From an uncultured Bacteriovoracaceae bacterium (GTDB lineage: Bacteria > Bdellovibrionota > Bacteriovoracia > Bacteriovoracales > Bacteriovoracaceae), in NCBI GenBank assembly GCA_937923325.1, contig CAKZUQ010000040.1:1-59543 (forward strand): a DNA stretch of 59,543 nucleotides, given 5' to 3'. Under the pieces are notes generated by a model, which was not told the origin of the DNA, did not search any database, and saw only the letters and a program-made list of their open reading frames with translations. The translations under genes were made by a program, and so were the position numbers. Below, in pieces: positions 17,942 through 26,789 of this stretch. Numbering within the stretch: position 1 is the first letter of the stretch; every line of letters begins with the position of its first letter.

Positions 17942-18505
17942 CTATTGATTAACTTCACCAATATTTGGTCTAATCATTGACCCCATATCGTTACTAATTG
18001 AATTAGTAGCAGACTCAATAGCTTGAGCATTATTTACTTCATTTGAAGTGTTAGCTTCTCTAGCTTTTCTTCTTAAGTCTCCTAAAGTTGTTGTTGTTAA
18101 GTACTCTTGCATTAAAAGACCAAGGTTCTCAAAGAATCCTTTAGTTAAATTAAATTCAGTTGTCTCAACTCTAATATCTTGACCGTCTAAAGCTTTAGAC
18201 TCAATCCCACTACTAGGATTTCCAGAGATATCTTTAGCAGGATTAATATTCTCTCCAACAGACTCTAAAACATCCTTAACAGTTATTTCATCCATAGATC
18301 TAGCTAAAACGTAACCTCCACCTGGTCCCCTAACAGATTTTACAACTCTACCAGTTCTAAGCTTTCTAAAAAGCTGCTCTAGGTAATGTAGTGAAATAGA
18401 TTGCCTTGATGAAATTTCTTGTAATCTAACTGGGTTTCCACTTGAGTGAAAAGTTAAATCTAACATTGCTCTAACAGCGTAACGCCCTTTTGATGTAAGT
18501 CTCAT
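17942..18505 (-). CDS. Rrf2-family transcriptional regulator without cysteines
   Basis: The N-terminal 75 residues match Rrf2/IscR winged helix proteins (MRLTSKGRYAVRAMLDL, SLHYLEQLFRKLR, VRGPGGGYVLAR). The C-terminal helix (LTTTTLGDLRRKA) also fits. IscR holds a 2Fe-2S cluster through three cysteines in the middle; here that region (ENINPAKDISGNPSSGIES) has none, and the whole 187-residue protein lacks Cys. It cannot sense an Fe-S cluster in the IscR way. The tail after 150 is low-complexity Asn/Ser-rich. GGAGG lies 7 bases before the ATG. The operon position ahead of a cysteine desulfurase suggests control of sulfur supply. Confidence 0.9.
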   Translation of the reverse strand: MRLTSKGRYAVRAMLDLTFHSSGNPVRLQEISSRQSISLHYLEQLFRKLRTGRVVKSVRGPGGGYVLARSMDEITVKDVLESVGENINPAKDISGNPSSGIESKALDGQDIRVETTEFNLTKGFFENLGLLMQEYLTTTTLGDLRRKAREANTSNEVNNAQAIESATNSISNDMGSMIRPNIGEVNQ

Positions 18506-18631
18506 TTGTCATCCTCCATAATTAATTAAACAAGTAGTCTTATAATTCTTTAAATTTTAAGTGAAGACCTTATCCTTAATCTTCTGAGAAAGAATTAACC
18601 AAATTAATCAGTCTAATTCTTCCCTACATAA

Positions 18632-18661
18632 AGTATGACCTTTTTTGTTGGTTGCCGTCAA
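18632..18661 (-). promoter_or_regulatory. Promoter of the rrf2 operon with a long leader
   Basis: Minus-strand TTGACG and CATACT are 18 bases apart, predicting a leader of roughly 120 bases. That leader contains GAAGA...TCTTC flanking AAGGAUAAGG at about 18555-18577, and the ribosome site GGAGGAUG. These GGA motifs could bind CsrA, but the stem is only five pairs. The remaining gap (18662-18797) shows no gene; a TTAGT/ACTAA mini-hairpin at about 18772-18785 is weak. Confidence 0.45.
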
Positions 18662-18797
18662 CATATTAATGCTAGACTTTAAATAAAATGTACTTACATT
18701 AACTGACAGTTTGTAAAGTGAATAATAATAATAAGTTACAGAGTATACAGAATACCCAACAAAAGCTTTTTAGTCGGAACTAATTGCCCCTAGAGTC

Positions 18798-19250
18798 TTA
18801 TATTTCAGTGATCTTCTTCAAAGTGTAATTTCTGGACTCTACTTTTTGGTAGTTCATTTCATTAATATCTATTTGAAGAACATAAAAAGTAAATCCATCA
18901 GGTAATTCATTTTCAATTCTTCTAATATGCTTTAGTCCCCATTCAATACATATGTACGGCCTTTGATCCATATATAAAGAAAGCTCTAAATGTATAATTT
19001 CAGAAGATTCTTTTATCCTATAAAAGTCAGCGTGTAATACGTCAGGGTACTCATTTATAACATTGTAACTAGGACTTGAAGATTCAGGATCATTGGCAAA
19101 ATGTTTAACAAATGTAGTTTTACCAGCTCCAACATCACCTTCGAGTATTAATACTGATTGATGCGGCAAATGATCTTTGCATTCAATGGCAACATATTCT
19201 ACATCTGACTCATAAACTTTCTTCCAAGTTCTCTCAGTATCAAATCTCAT
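18798..19250 (-). CDS. tsaE: tRNA threonylcarbamoyladenosine biosynthesis ATPase TsaE
   Basis: A small P-loop ATPase with GDVGAGKTTF (Walker A), SSPSYNVINEY and a Walker B-like HADFYRI, followed by CIEWG, all in the order typical of TsaE. TsaE works with TsaB and TsaD to place t6A at position 37 of ANN-decoding tRNAs. It is the last gene of the cdaA operon and starts 2 bases after the nnrDE stop, a neighbourhood seen in many bacteria where nnr and tsaE are adjacent. Confidence 0.93.
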   Translation of the reverse strand: MRFDTERTWKKVYESDVEYVAIECKDHLPHQSVLILEGDVGAGKTTFVKHFANDPESSSPSYNVINEYPDVLHADFYRIKESSEIIHLELSLYMDQRPYICIEWGLKHIRRIENELPDGFTFYVLQIDINEMNYQKVESRNYTLKKITEI

Positions 19251-19252
19251 TT

Positions 19253-20842
19253 TTAACTCTCTTCAAATTTATTATCAATATCTTTAAAAACCTCAGGTAG
19301 TGACTCTATCAAAGAGCTTGCACTCATTGATCTTACTCCATACTTATTGGCAGCTTTAAGACCGCTCAAAGAGTGAATCAACACACCATTTACTACAGCT
19401 TTATTTAACTCTGTATAGCTCTCACTTAAAGAAAGACTTTTATTAAGTAAAGATTTTTGAGAAAGTAAACCACCTAATATGCCAGCTAAAACATCACCTG
19501 CACCACCAGTGGCCATTCCATCATTAGGCGAATAATTAAAGAATATATTACCATCTGTCAGTCCTAAAAATGTACAGGCACCTTTTAAGACAACAGTACA
19601 GTTTATTGAGTTTATTAGTTGCTTAAGTTGACCAATAGGATCTTTATTAATAGCTTTGATGTCAATTCCACAAAATTTAGCGAACTCTCCAAAATGAGGA
19701 GTTAGAACAGTTGGAGCACTTCTTAACTTAAAGACATGCTGATCTTCTTTCAAAGAAAGGACATTAATAGCATCTGCATCTAAAACAACAGGTCCAGAAA
19801 AATTATTAAGGATCTCAAGAACAAGTCTTCTAGAGCGAGTAGATCTGGCTAGTCCAGGCCCAATAACAATTGCAGAATACTTTTCAAGACCTCTTATCAA
19901 AATAGGCCATCGATCTAACTCAAGAGGTATAAAGCCTGTCATGATATCTGGTATGAGTCTTTGAATGAACTCATTATATTGAGGTTCCCATGTCGCTCCT
20001 GTGACTAGTCCTGCGCCAACTTTTAAAGACGCACTAGAAGCAAGTACTAAAGAACCAGTAAGTCCATGTGAGCCACCAATAACAAGAGTATGGCCAAAAA
20101 CTTTTTTGTCTGCAAACTTATCTCTTGAGTTAATTGTTTTTAAAATATCTTTGTTATCTAGTAAATATTTATTTCCTTTATCAATTAACTTCTTTGGAAT
20201 CCCAGAGTCTATCACTTTAACTTTTCCGATGTTATGGACACCATCTGAAATAAAAAAACCTTGTTTTGCAACAGAATTTGCTAATGTTAATGCTGCATTA
20301 AACGCATTACCATTAATAATTCCACTATCAGAGTCAAGACCACTTGGTATATCAATACTTACGATAAATGATTCATATTGATTTATAAAATTTATAATTT
20401 CATATAAAAATTTTGGCAATGGAGAACTAACACCTGTTCCAAAGATAGCATCTATAAGCATTGTTTTTGAATCAATTTGAGAATAGTAATCTTCAAGGTC
20501 ACTTACTCCGTTAATCTCTCCAATAGAAACGCCATAGATTTTAGCTTTAACGATTTCATCAATCAACATTTTAGAACATTCAGATTCACTAAAAAGTCTA
20601 AATGCTGTTACTCTATAACCTATATTGGAGAGATGTCTAGCTGTTGCTAAACCATCACAAGCATTCTTTCCAGTTCCAAGTAAAACTATAACCTGCACGT
20701 CAAAAGAAGACTTAAGTACATTTCGTTGCAGATACTTAGCTGCTTTAATTCCATAGTTTTCAGTTATCATTTGAGGCTCGATCTTTAGCTCTTCAATTGA
20801 ACTCTGAATGTTATTCATCTCAAGATTATCTACAATTCTCAT
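19253..20842 (-). CDS. nnr: Bifunctional NAD(P)HX epimerase / ADP-dependent dehydratase
   Basis: The N-terminal third is the YjeF_N epimerase domain (GTGKNACDGLATARHL, DAIFGTG, SIDIPSGLDSDSG). The C-terminal half is the ribokinase-like carbohydrate-kinase dehydratase (VIGPGLARS, LDADAINVL, LTPHFGEFAKF, GMATGGAGDVLAGI). Together they repair hydrated NADH and NADPH. The 529-residue length matches the E. coli-type fusion. It lies 3 bases after pdxJ and 2 bases before tsaE. Confidence 0.94.
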   Translation of the reverse strand: MRIVDNLEMNNIQSSIEELKIEPQMITENYGIKAAKYLQRNVLKSSFDVQVIVLLGTGKNACDGLATARHLSNIGYRVTAFRLFSESECSKMLIDEIVKAKIYGVSIGEINGVSDLEDYYSQIDSKTMLIDAIFGTGVSSPLPKFLYEIINFINQYESFIVSIDIPSGLDSDSGIINGNAFNAALTLANSVAKQGFFISDGVHNIGKVKVIDSGIPKKLIDKGNKYLLDNKDILKTINSRDKFADKKVFGHTLVIGGSHGLTGSLVLASSASLKVGAGLVTGATWEPQYNEFIQRLIPDIMTGFIPLELDRWPILIRGLEKYSAIVIGPGLARSTRSRRLVLEILNNFSGPVVLDADAINVLSLKEDQHVFKLRSAPTVLTPHFGEFAKFCGIDIKAINKDPIGQLKQLINSINCTVVLKGACTFLGLTDGNIFFNYSPNDGMATGGAGDVLAGILGGLLSQKSLLNKSLSLSESYTELNKAVVNGVLIHSLSGLKAANKYGVRSMSASSLIESLPEVFKDIDNKFEES

Positions 20843-20845
20843 TTA

Positions 20846-21589
20846 TTAACTCTCCATAATCTTTAATAGTTTTTTCACAGTGTCTTTTAATCCATAAAAC
20901 ACACTGTCACTAATAATCCAATGACCAATATTATATTCACTGAATATTTTTTCTTTTACAAGTGGGGCTAACGATAAGTCTGTAAGACCATGACCTGCAT
21001 GATATCCAATATTACTTGACTCCATCATATGTTTATAACTTTTAAATTTTTCAACAAATACTGAATAGTCCTCTTCCTCTAAAAATGCTTTAGCATACTC
21101 TCCAGTATGTATTTCTACTGCGTCAACATCTAAATCGATACAAGCATTTAAAGTAGGTTCATCTGCCTCAACAAATAAAGAAATTTTTGTTGAAGGACAA
21201 TTGTGCTTAATTTTTTTTATAGCGTTTGAAATTCTTAAGAAATTAGATTTATCCTTAAGATTTAGACCACCTTCTGTCGTTTTTTCTTCTCGTTTCTCTG
21301 GAACGATGCAAATCCAATCAGGCTTAATCTCAATAGCAATATCTACAATTTCATCATCGATACCAATCTCTAAATTGAATAATTTGTTATGCTCTCTAGT
21401 GACCTTTTGTACTGCTGGAACATCAGTATCTTGGATATGCCTTCTATCTTCTCTTAAATGAATAGTTATTTGATCAGCACCTGAGAATAATGCAAGTTCA
21501 GCAGCCTTTACAACACTTGGATAGAACTCACCACGAGCTTGTCTCAAAGTAGCAACATGATCGATATTTACACCTAATCTTGATTTCAA
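20846..21589 (-). CDS. pdxJ: Pyridoxine 5'-phosphate synthase
   Basis: PdxJ condenses 1-deoxyxylulose 5-phosphate with 3-amino-2-oxopropyl phosphate to give pyridoxine phosphate. The N-terminus LGVNIDHVATLRQARG is the family signature, followed by TIHLREDRRHIQD and VEIHTGEYA. The length of 247 residues is normal. The position between glmM and nnr in a run with gaps of 3 bases indicates one transcript. Confidence 0.96.
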   Translation of the reverse strand: MKSRLGVNIDHVATLRQARGEFYPSVVKAAELALFSGADQITIHLREDRRHIQDTDVPAVQKVTREHNKLFNLEIGIDDEIVDIAIEIKPDWICIVPEKREEKTTEGGLNLKDKSNFLRISNAIKKIKHNCPSTKISLFVEADEPTLNACIDLDVDAVEIHTGEYAKAFLEEEDYSVFVEKFKSYKHMMESSNIGYHAGHGLTDLSLAPLVKEKIFSEYNIGHWIISDSVFYGLKDTVKKLLKIMES

Positions 21590-21592
21590 ACC

Positions 21593-22954
21593 CTACACTC
21601 CAATTTCTTTTTTAATAATATTTGCCAGCTCTTTTGCACAAGTTGAAACGAGACCATTATCTTCTCCCTCAACCATTACTCGACATAAATTTTCAGTACC
21701 TGAATAACGAATTAAAACCCTACCTTTATTTCCTAACTTCTTTTCCCAGAACTTTATCAAGCTTTGTAGCTCAGTCATTTTAGTCAATTCTGTTTTTTCT
21801 TTCACTTTTACGTTTTCAAGAATTTGAGGATATAAGGGCATCTCCTTGAGTAATTCAAAAAGACTTACATTAAAAAATTTAAGAGCCTCAATTACCTTTA
21901 GAGCTGCAAGGATACCATCACCTGTCGTAGAAAGGTCTTTGAAAATGATGTGTCCACTTGGTTCTCCCCCAAACTTAGCATTAGAGTTTTTCATCCTCTC
22001 TAGAATGTATCTGTCTCCAACATTAGACCTATAAAAGTTTATGCCTAAAGATTTAATATAATTCTCAAGACCGAGATTACTCATAACGGTTCCAACAACC
22101 TCAGGCTTATCTCCAAGAGACTTCGTTTCAAAAAGATACTTTGCCAAGAGACCAAGAAGTTGATCTCCATGAACAACATTTCCTTTATCATCGCAAATAA
22201 CTAATCTATCAGCGTCACCGTCAAGACATATACCTAAGTCGGCTCTATATTTAACTACAGACTCAGCGCATTGTTTTGGGTGTAATGCTCCAACACCTTT
22301 ATTAATATTTATACCGTCAGGTGCATTTCCAAGACTGATAACCTCAGCCCCTAACTCTTCAAAAATCATTGGTGCAACTTTGTAGGCAGCGCCATTTGCA
22401 CCATCTACCACAAGCCTCATACCATCTAGAGAAAGGTTTTCATTAAAAGCTGATTTTACTTTGACTATATATCTTCCAACGACTTCATCAAGTCTTTTGG
22501 CACGGCCCAAAGAATCATCAAGCATATTAGGAATCAACTCTGGATTAAGAATCATCTTCTCTAAGTGAGTTTCAACGATATCATCTAATTTATTGCCATT
22601 CGGATCAAATAACTTTATCCCATTATCATAATAGGCATTGTGAGAAGCAGAAATCATAACTCCTGCATCAGCTCGCATAGACTGAGTGACAAAGGCAACA
22701 CCGGGTGTTGGTAAAGGTCCTGTTAAAATTGCGATTCCTCCCTGAGCACAAACTCCAGAAGAAAATGCCTGTTCTAACATATAACAGCTAAGCCTAGTAT
22801 CCTTACCGATTATGATTGTCGGTTTTGTTGAGTTGGTTTTGTTTTGAAAATAAGCTGTAACAGCTCTTCCTAATATAAATGCAATATCTCCAGTCATTGG
22901 ATATATATTTGCACGACCTCTTATACCGTCTGTTCCAAAAAGTTTTCTCTTCAT
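21593..22954 (-). CDS. glmM: Phosphoglucosamine mutase
   Basis: GlmM interconverts glucosamine 6-phosphate and 1-phosphate on the path to UDP-GlcNAc, peptidoglycan and LPS. KLFGTDGIRG at the N-terminus, the phosphoserine loop MISASHNAYYDNG, the metal loop LDGDADR, the sugar loop GGEPSGH and the phosphate-binding RYSGTE are all present in 453 residues. It directly follows the YbbR gene (1-base gap) and cdaA, the classic cdaA-cdaR-glmM order first known from Firmicutes, where the partners regulate each other. Confidence 0.97.
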   Translation of the reverse strand: MKRKLFGTDGIRGRANIYPMTGDIAFILGRAVTAYFQNKTNSTKPTIIIGKDTRLSCYMLEQAFSSGVCAQGGIAILTGPLPTPGVAFVTQSMRADAGVMISASHNAYYDNGIKLFDPNGNKLDDIVETHLEKMILNPELIPNMLDDSLGRAKRLDEVVGRYIVKVKSAFNENLSLDGMRLVVDGANGAAYKVAPMIFEELGAEVISLGNAPDGININKGVGALHPKQCAESVVKYRADLGICLDGDADRLVICDDKGNVVHGDQLLGLLAKYLFETKSLGDKPEVVGTVMSNLGLENYIKSLGINFYRSNVGDRYILERMKNSNAKFGGEPSGHIIFKDLSTTGDGILAALKVIEALKFFNVSLFELLKEMPLYPQILENVKVKEKTELTKMTELQSLIKFWEKKLGNKGRVLIRYSGTENLCRVMVEGEDNGLVSTCAKELANIIKKEIGV

Positions 22955-22955
22955 T

Positions 22956-23870
22956 TTACTTAATTCCTGTTTTTACTTTAATTTCACTTACACTAGATTT
23001 TATCAAGCTTACGCCTTCAGGTAAATCAATATCCAGTATAACCGTATGATTCTGTCGCCTATCATCAAGGATCTTAGCTCGAACAGCAATAGCACTTCTT
23101 GTCTGCTCTTTTGATATTTCTTTTTTAGAAGAAACAATTAAGTCTACTGTTTTAAGAGAGGATGATATTACCGGTTTTATCGAGTCAAACTTAATAGGAA
23201 CATCTAATATTTCTAAAAGATTAAGATCTTTTTTAATTTTAATTTTAGCATTCACAGAAGATTGTTTCAAAGACACTCTTATATCAGGAACTACTAATTT
23301 AAGATCTCTAGCAGTATTACTGCTGATAGTAGAAAGGTCAATCACATCGGTATCGATATACTCTATATCTTTAAGAACGCTCTTTGCTCCGTAAACCTTC
23401 ACAGTTTTATCAGATAGAAATATTTTATCTAGGGAAACTTCATCACTTGTAGAGTAAATAGTACTCACCTTAATAGGTACGGTTTTAATAGAGTTTTTTA
23501 CTAGATAAATCTGAATACTCTTTGGGCTTATATCTAAAGTTTTAACGCTAAAAGGAAATTTTTTTGAAAAACTTAAATAAGATAAATTGAATCGCCTATT
23601 ATTTGAGTTAAATTTCTTGGCAAGATCGATATCTAATACTTCTGCCTTCGAAACAAGTTCGTTAATTATTGCACGAGGACCTTTGAGTTTATAGACAAGT
23701 TTAGCTGGAACATTAGAAGCAAGAGAATACCCTTTAGGTAAAATGTAATTAACTCTTATATCCTTTTTCAAAATTACTGAAGTTGAACTCAAGACGTAGA
23801 ACCAAATAACAAATGAAAATATAACTGCAAATATTTTCAAGATAAATTTCTTTTTATTACGTTTTTTCAA
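22956..23870 (-). CDS. cdaR: YbbR-domain protein (CdaR-like)
   Basis: A short basic N-terminus and one membrane segment (about residues 9-28, FAVIFSFVIWFYVLSST) anchor an extracytoplasmic region built of several YbbR repeats, with recurrent DIDL/VDVIDLS and LPEGV-type turns. CdaR modulates the diadenylate cyclase CdaA in Firmicutes. The gene overlaps cdaA by 4 bases. At 304 residues it has fewer or shorter repeats than B. subtilis CdaR. Confidence 0.85.
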   Translation of the reverse strand: MKKRNKKKFILKIFAVIFSFVIWFYVLSSTSVILKKDIRVNYILPKGYSLASNVPAKLVYKLKGPRAIINELVSKAEVLDIDLAKKFNSNNRRFNLSYLSFSKKFPFSVKTLDISPKSIQIYLVKNSIKTVPIKVSTIYSTSDEVSLDKIFLSDKTVKVYGAKSVLKDIEYIDTDVIDLSTISSNTARDLKLVVPDIRVSLKQSSVNAKIKIKKDLNLLEILDVPIKFDSIKPVISSSLKTVDLIVSSKKEISKEQTRSAIAVRAKILDDRRQNHTVILDIDLPEGVSLIKSSVSEIKVKTGIK

Positions 23871-24670
23871 TTCATTGTTCCATATTTAGAGATAAAGCTT
23901 AGATTTTCATTAGAATATAAGATTTTGTAAAGTTTAATACTAAGGTCGGTAAAATCATCAACGACAATAAGGCTTCCCTTATGAGCAAGACTTATTTTTT
24001 GAGTTTCCTCACTAAGACATATTGCAACAGCATCACTCACTTCACTTATCCCCAAAGAAGCTCTATGTCTAGTCCCAAGAGCTCTATCTAACTTAGAATT
24101 GTTGGACAAAGGTAAAAAGCATCCTGCAGATTGTATTTTGTGATCAAAAAGAATAATTGCCCCATCATGCAAAGGAGAAGTACTTTGAAAAAATGAAAAG
24201 ATTAGGTCTGAATTTATTACTGAGTTTATTTTAGTACCTGTTTTTGAGAAATTAAATAATCCATGATCTTTTTCAATTACAATTAATGCTCCAAGCCCCT
24301 GTCTAGAAAGCTTTTCCATAGCAATACTAATTTCTTCAATCTCACTTTCAAATATAATTTTCTTCTTTCTCTTAAAAAAGTTTGAGTATCCTAACTCAGA
24401 CAAAGTCGTTTTAATTTGCTCTTGAAAAATTACAATTAAAAATAAAAAGAAATATTCAAAGAAGTTACTTAGTACCCAATTTACAGCTTGTAACTCATAC
24501 TTAATACTTGCCCAATAGAGGGCCATTATAAATGATAGCCCAACGATTAGCTTGGCAGCTCTAGTCCCTTGAATGATAAGTAAAAATCTGTAAACTAAAA
24601 ATGATATTATTACAATATCTAAAAAGTCTGATAGCTTAAAGTTCTTTAAGATATATAAAAAATAATCCAA
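23867..24670 (-). CDS. cdaA: Diadenylate cyclase CdaA
   Basis: Three membrane helices lie within residues 12-85. They are followed by a DisA_N cyclase domain with the catalytic DGA (169-171, PLHDGAIIL) and the ATP-binding GTRHRAS (199-205). It makes cyclic di-AMP from two ATP at the membrane. The start of a six-gene operon (cdaA, cdaR, glmM, pdxJ, nnr, tsaE) is here; the 48-base gap to the upstream gene contains no strong terminator. Confidence 0.95.
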   Translation of the reverse strand: MDYFLYILKNFKLSDFLDIVIISFLVYRFLLIIQGTRAAKLIVGLSFIMALYWASIKYELQAVNWVLSNFFEYFFLFLIVIFQEQIKTTLSELGYSNFFKRKKKIIFESEIEEISIAMEKLSRQGLGALIVIEKDHGLFNFSKTGTKINSVINSDLIFSFFQSTSPLHDGAIILFDHKIQSAGCFLPLSNNSKLDRALGTRHRASLGISEVSDAVAICLSEETQKISLAHKGSLIVVDDFTDLSIKLYKILYSNENLSFISKYGTMN

Positions 24671-24718
24671 AACATGTCCTTTCTATCTTTATCGGAAACA
24701 AAGGGCAAAATATTTAAA

Positions 24719-26680
24719 TTATGCAGCTTCTTTATCTTGATGAGGAGATAATCGCTCAATAACAGCATCACTTAAAAGCATCTTCTTTCTAAGAGCCTCT
24801 CTACTAATCCCCATTTCTTTAGCAGCTTTTGACTTATTACCATTGTTACGCTTGATTTCAGCTAAAATCATTTCACGTTCAACAAGTGTTACTCTATCTT
24901 TTAAGTTAATACTATAATCCCTAGCATGAGGAATGTTATCAAATCCTTTTAAATTAGACTTTGATATGTCTACAATAACTGCCTGTCCATTTTTAAGACT
25001 GTTGATAACATGACATTTTGGATTGTAAAGAACAGCTTTTTCAACAGCACTTTTTATTTCAGAAACATTACCTGGCCAATCATGATCAAGAAATTTATCC
25101 ATTATTTCATCAGAAAATTCTTTCAATAAAAGTCCTTGTTCCCTACATTCTTTTCTTAAGAAGTAAGAAAGTAAGTCCTTAATATCATCAGTTCTCTTTC
25201 TTAAAGGCTCTATAAAGAAAACACTTTTATTTATAAATTCATATAACTTTGGATTAAACTCACCTTTATCATATGCATTTTGAAGTTCATTATCAGTATT
25301 TGTGAACATAAATCTAACATCTAAAGAAATCTTACTCGTAGGTAATCTCTTGTTTTTAATTACATCACTAAGTCGTTCTTGTAGATCTAAAGGAAGGTAA
25401 GATATATCACAAAATATAACTGTTCCATTCATGCATTTTTCTAAAAGACTTTGTGCTTTTTCAGAGCCAAATATTTTTTCCTCTAAATCAGATTTTGTAG
25501 TACCTTTACAATAAATATATTCAACTTCATTTAAACCACGTTTACCTTCGTTGTGAATAATATGAGCAAATAATTTTTTTCCTGTTCCTCTTTCTCCATT
25601 TACAAGTAAAGGGCTATCGATATCTTTTAATTGCATAATAGATTTTCTAAGTTCATTTGTACTTGATGAATGACCAATATATGCATACTTCCTATCATAG
25701 GGTGTTGAAAATCTTCTAATCAATGACTTTTCAGAAATAGGATTATAATCATGAAACACAGATGAGAAAATTAACTGAAGGACCTTCATTGTTTTTTCAT
25801 CCTCAATTGTAAATCTATTTTCACTTCTTTTATTCAATACTTCGACTACTCCAATAACCTTATCTTCTCTATTAGTAATAGGTGAACATAAAATTGACCT
25901 AGTAGCAAAACCGGTTTTATCATCAATTACTTCGGAAAACCTAACTTTATCTGTCAGAGTATCAATATTAAGAGAAACTCCTGTTGTAAAAACAGATCCA
26001 GCAATTCCTTTTCTATAGTCAAATTTTAATAAATCTTTATTTATTCCTAAAGCAGCAACAGCTTCCAATTCATTTGTATGAGGATTAATTAAAAATATAG
26101 TTGATCGCTGAGCATTAAGTATTCTTGATATCTCTTCTAGCATACTATGAAGAAAGTTCTCATGTGTACCAAATGCTGTAATATCTTTAAAAAGTGAAAG
26201 CATCAAAGAAAAGACTTCAAACCCTTCAGTTGCTTGCTTATATCTTTCAGATAGGGCCATATTTGCAAGACATTCTCTAGCTCTTTCTGGAGAAAAACTA
26301 GTCACATAATTCTTAATAAATCTTTTCATCTTAGGTTGGTCGTCTTCATCAAGCTCAATACCATAAAGCATGTTCTCTATGTCACCACTGTCTTGGTGTA
26401 AGAATGAACGCACTACGTGACCTTCAAGATCAATTCTCGTTTTTTTAAACTGAATAGAAAATCTCAAATTCGCTCCAACACTTAGCTTATCTACAGAAGT
26501 AAAACCAAGGCCAGTAATAGAGCAATCTGTTAAATGACCGTCTTCAATGAACTCAAAACTACCACAAGAACTCTCCTTCTCGACCATAAACCTTACATCA
26601 TCGGCAGATTCGACTGGAATACGAAAAGACTGAAAAAATTTAAATTCTGAAAAACTATCGATCATAAAATCTCCTATCAT
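24719..26680 (-). CDS. PilZ-GAF-AAA+-Fis regulator with degenerate sigma-54 activator core
   Basis: Domains in order are a PilZ-like domain (about 10-125, with DCSITG at 52-57), a GAF domain (about 160-310), an NtrC-like AAA+ domain (335-560) and a Fis-type HTH (612-636). Walker A GERGTGKK (362-369) and WPGNV (535-539) are good. The GAFTGA loop that contacts sigma-54 is missing (EKIFGSEKAQSLLEK in its place), and Walker B is GTVIFCDI, lacking the catalytic Glu. It probably does not activate sigma-54 but may bind DNA as a nucleotide- or ligand-controlled regulator. The PilZ RxxxR motif is not evident. A second ATG five codons in is an alternative start. Confidence 0.85.
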   Translation of the reverse strand: MIGDFMIDSFSEFKFFQSFRIPVESADDVRFMVEKESSCGSFEFIEDGHLTDCSITGLGFTSVDKLSVGANLRFSIQFKKTRIDLEGHVVRSFLHQDSGDIENMLYGIELDEDDQPKMKRFIKNYVTSFSPERARECLANMALSERYKQATEGFEVFSLMLSLFKDITAFGTHENFLHSMLEEISRILNAQRSTIFLINPHTNELEAVAALGINKDLLKFDYRKGIAGSVFTTGVSLNIDTLTDKVRFSEVIDDKTGFATRSILCSPITNREDKVIGVVEVLNKRSENRFTIEDEKTMKVLQLIFSSVFHDYNPISEKSLIRRFSTPYDRKYAYIGHSSSTNELRKSIMQLKDIDSPLLVNGERGTGKKLFAHIIHNEGKRGLNEVEYIYCKGTTKSDLEEKIFGSEKAQSLLEKCMNGTVIFCDISYLPLDLQERLSDVIKNKRLPTSKISLDVRFMFTNTDNELQNAYDKGEFNPKLYEFINKSVFFIEPLRKRTDDIKDLLSYFLRKECREQGLLLKEFSDEIMDKFLDHDWPGNVSEIKSAVEKAVLYNPKCHVINSLKNGQAVIVDISKSNLKGFDNIPHARDYSINLKDRVTLVEREMILAEIKRNNGNKSKAAKEMGISREALRKKMLLSDAVIERLSPHQDKEAA

Positions 26681-26739
26681 ATTTCATATCGGAATAAATA
26701 AGATAAACTTTAACTAGGATGACAATTTTATTTGGCATA

Positions 26740-26768
26740 TTACAAAACATGAATATAGACATTATAAT
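26740..26768 (+). promoter_or_regulatory. Promoter of the M14 peptidase gene
   Basis: TTACAA and a perfect TATAAT are 17 bases apart, giving a start near 26775 and a leader of about 15 bases. The AAGGA at 26785-26789 touches the ATG directly, so ribosome binding is not standard. Confidence 0.55.
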
Positions 26769-26789
26769 GTGCAACTGCTTTAATAAGGA

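Noticed and set aside
18555..18577. GGA hairpin in the rrf2 leader as a third CsrA RNA
   Set aside because: Only a five-pair stem with a 12-base loop and a single site; not comparable to the two arrays, so it is mentioned but not claimed.
20001..20381. 126-codon open frame on the plus strand
   Set aside because: It lies fully opposite the nnr gene, which has unmistakable motifs through this stretch.
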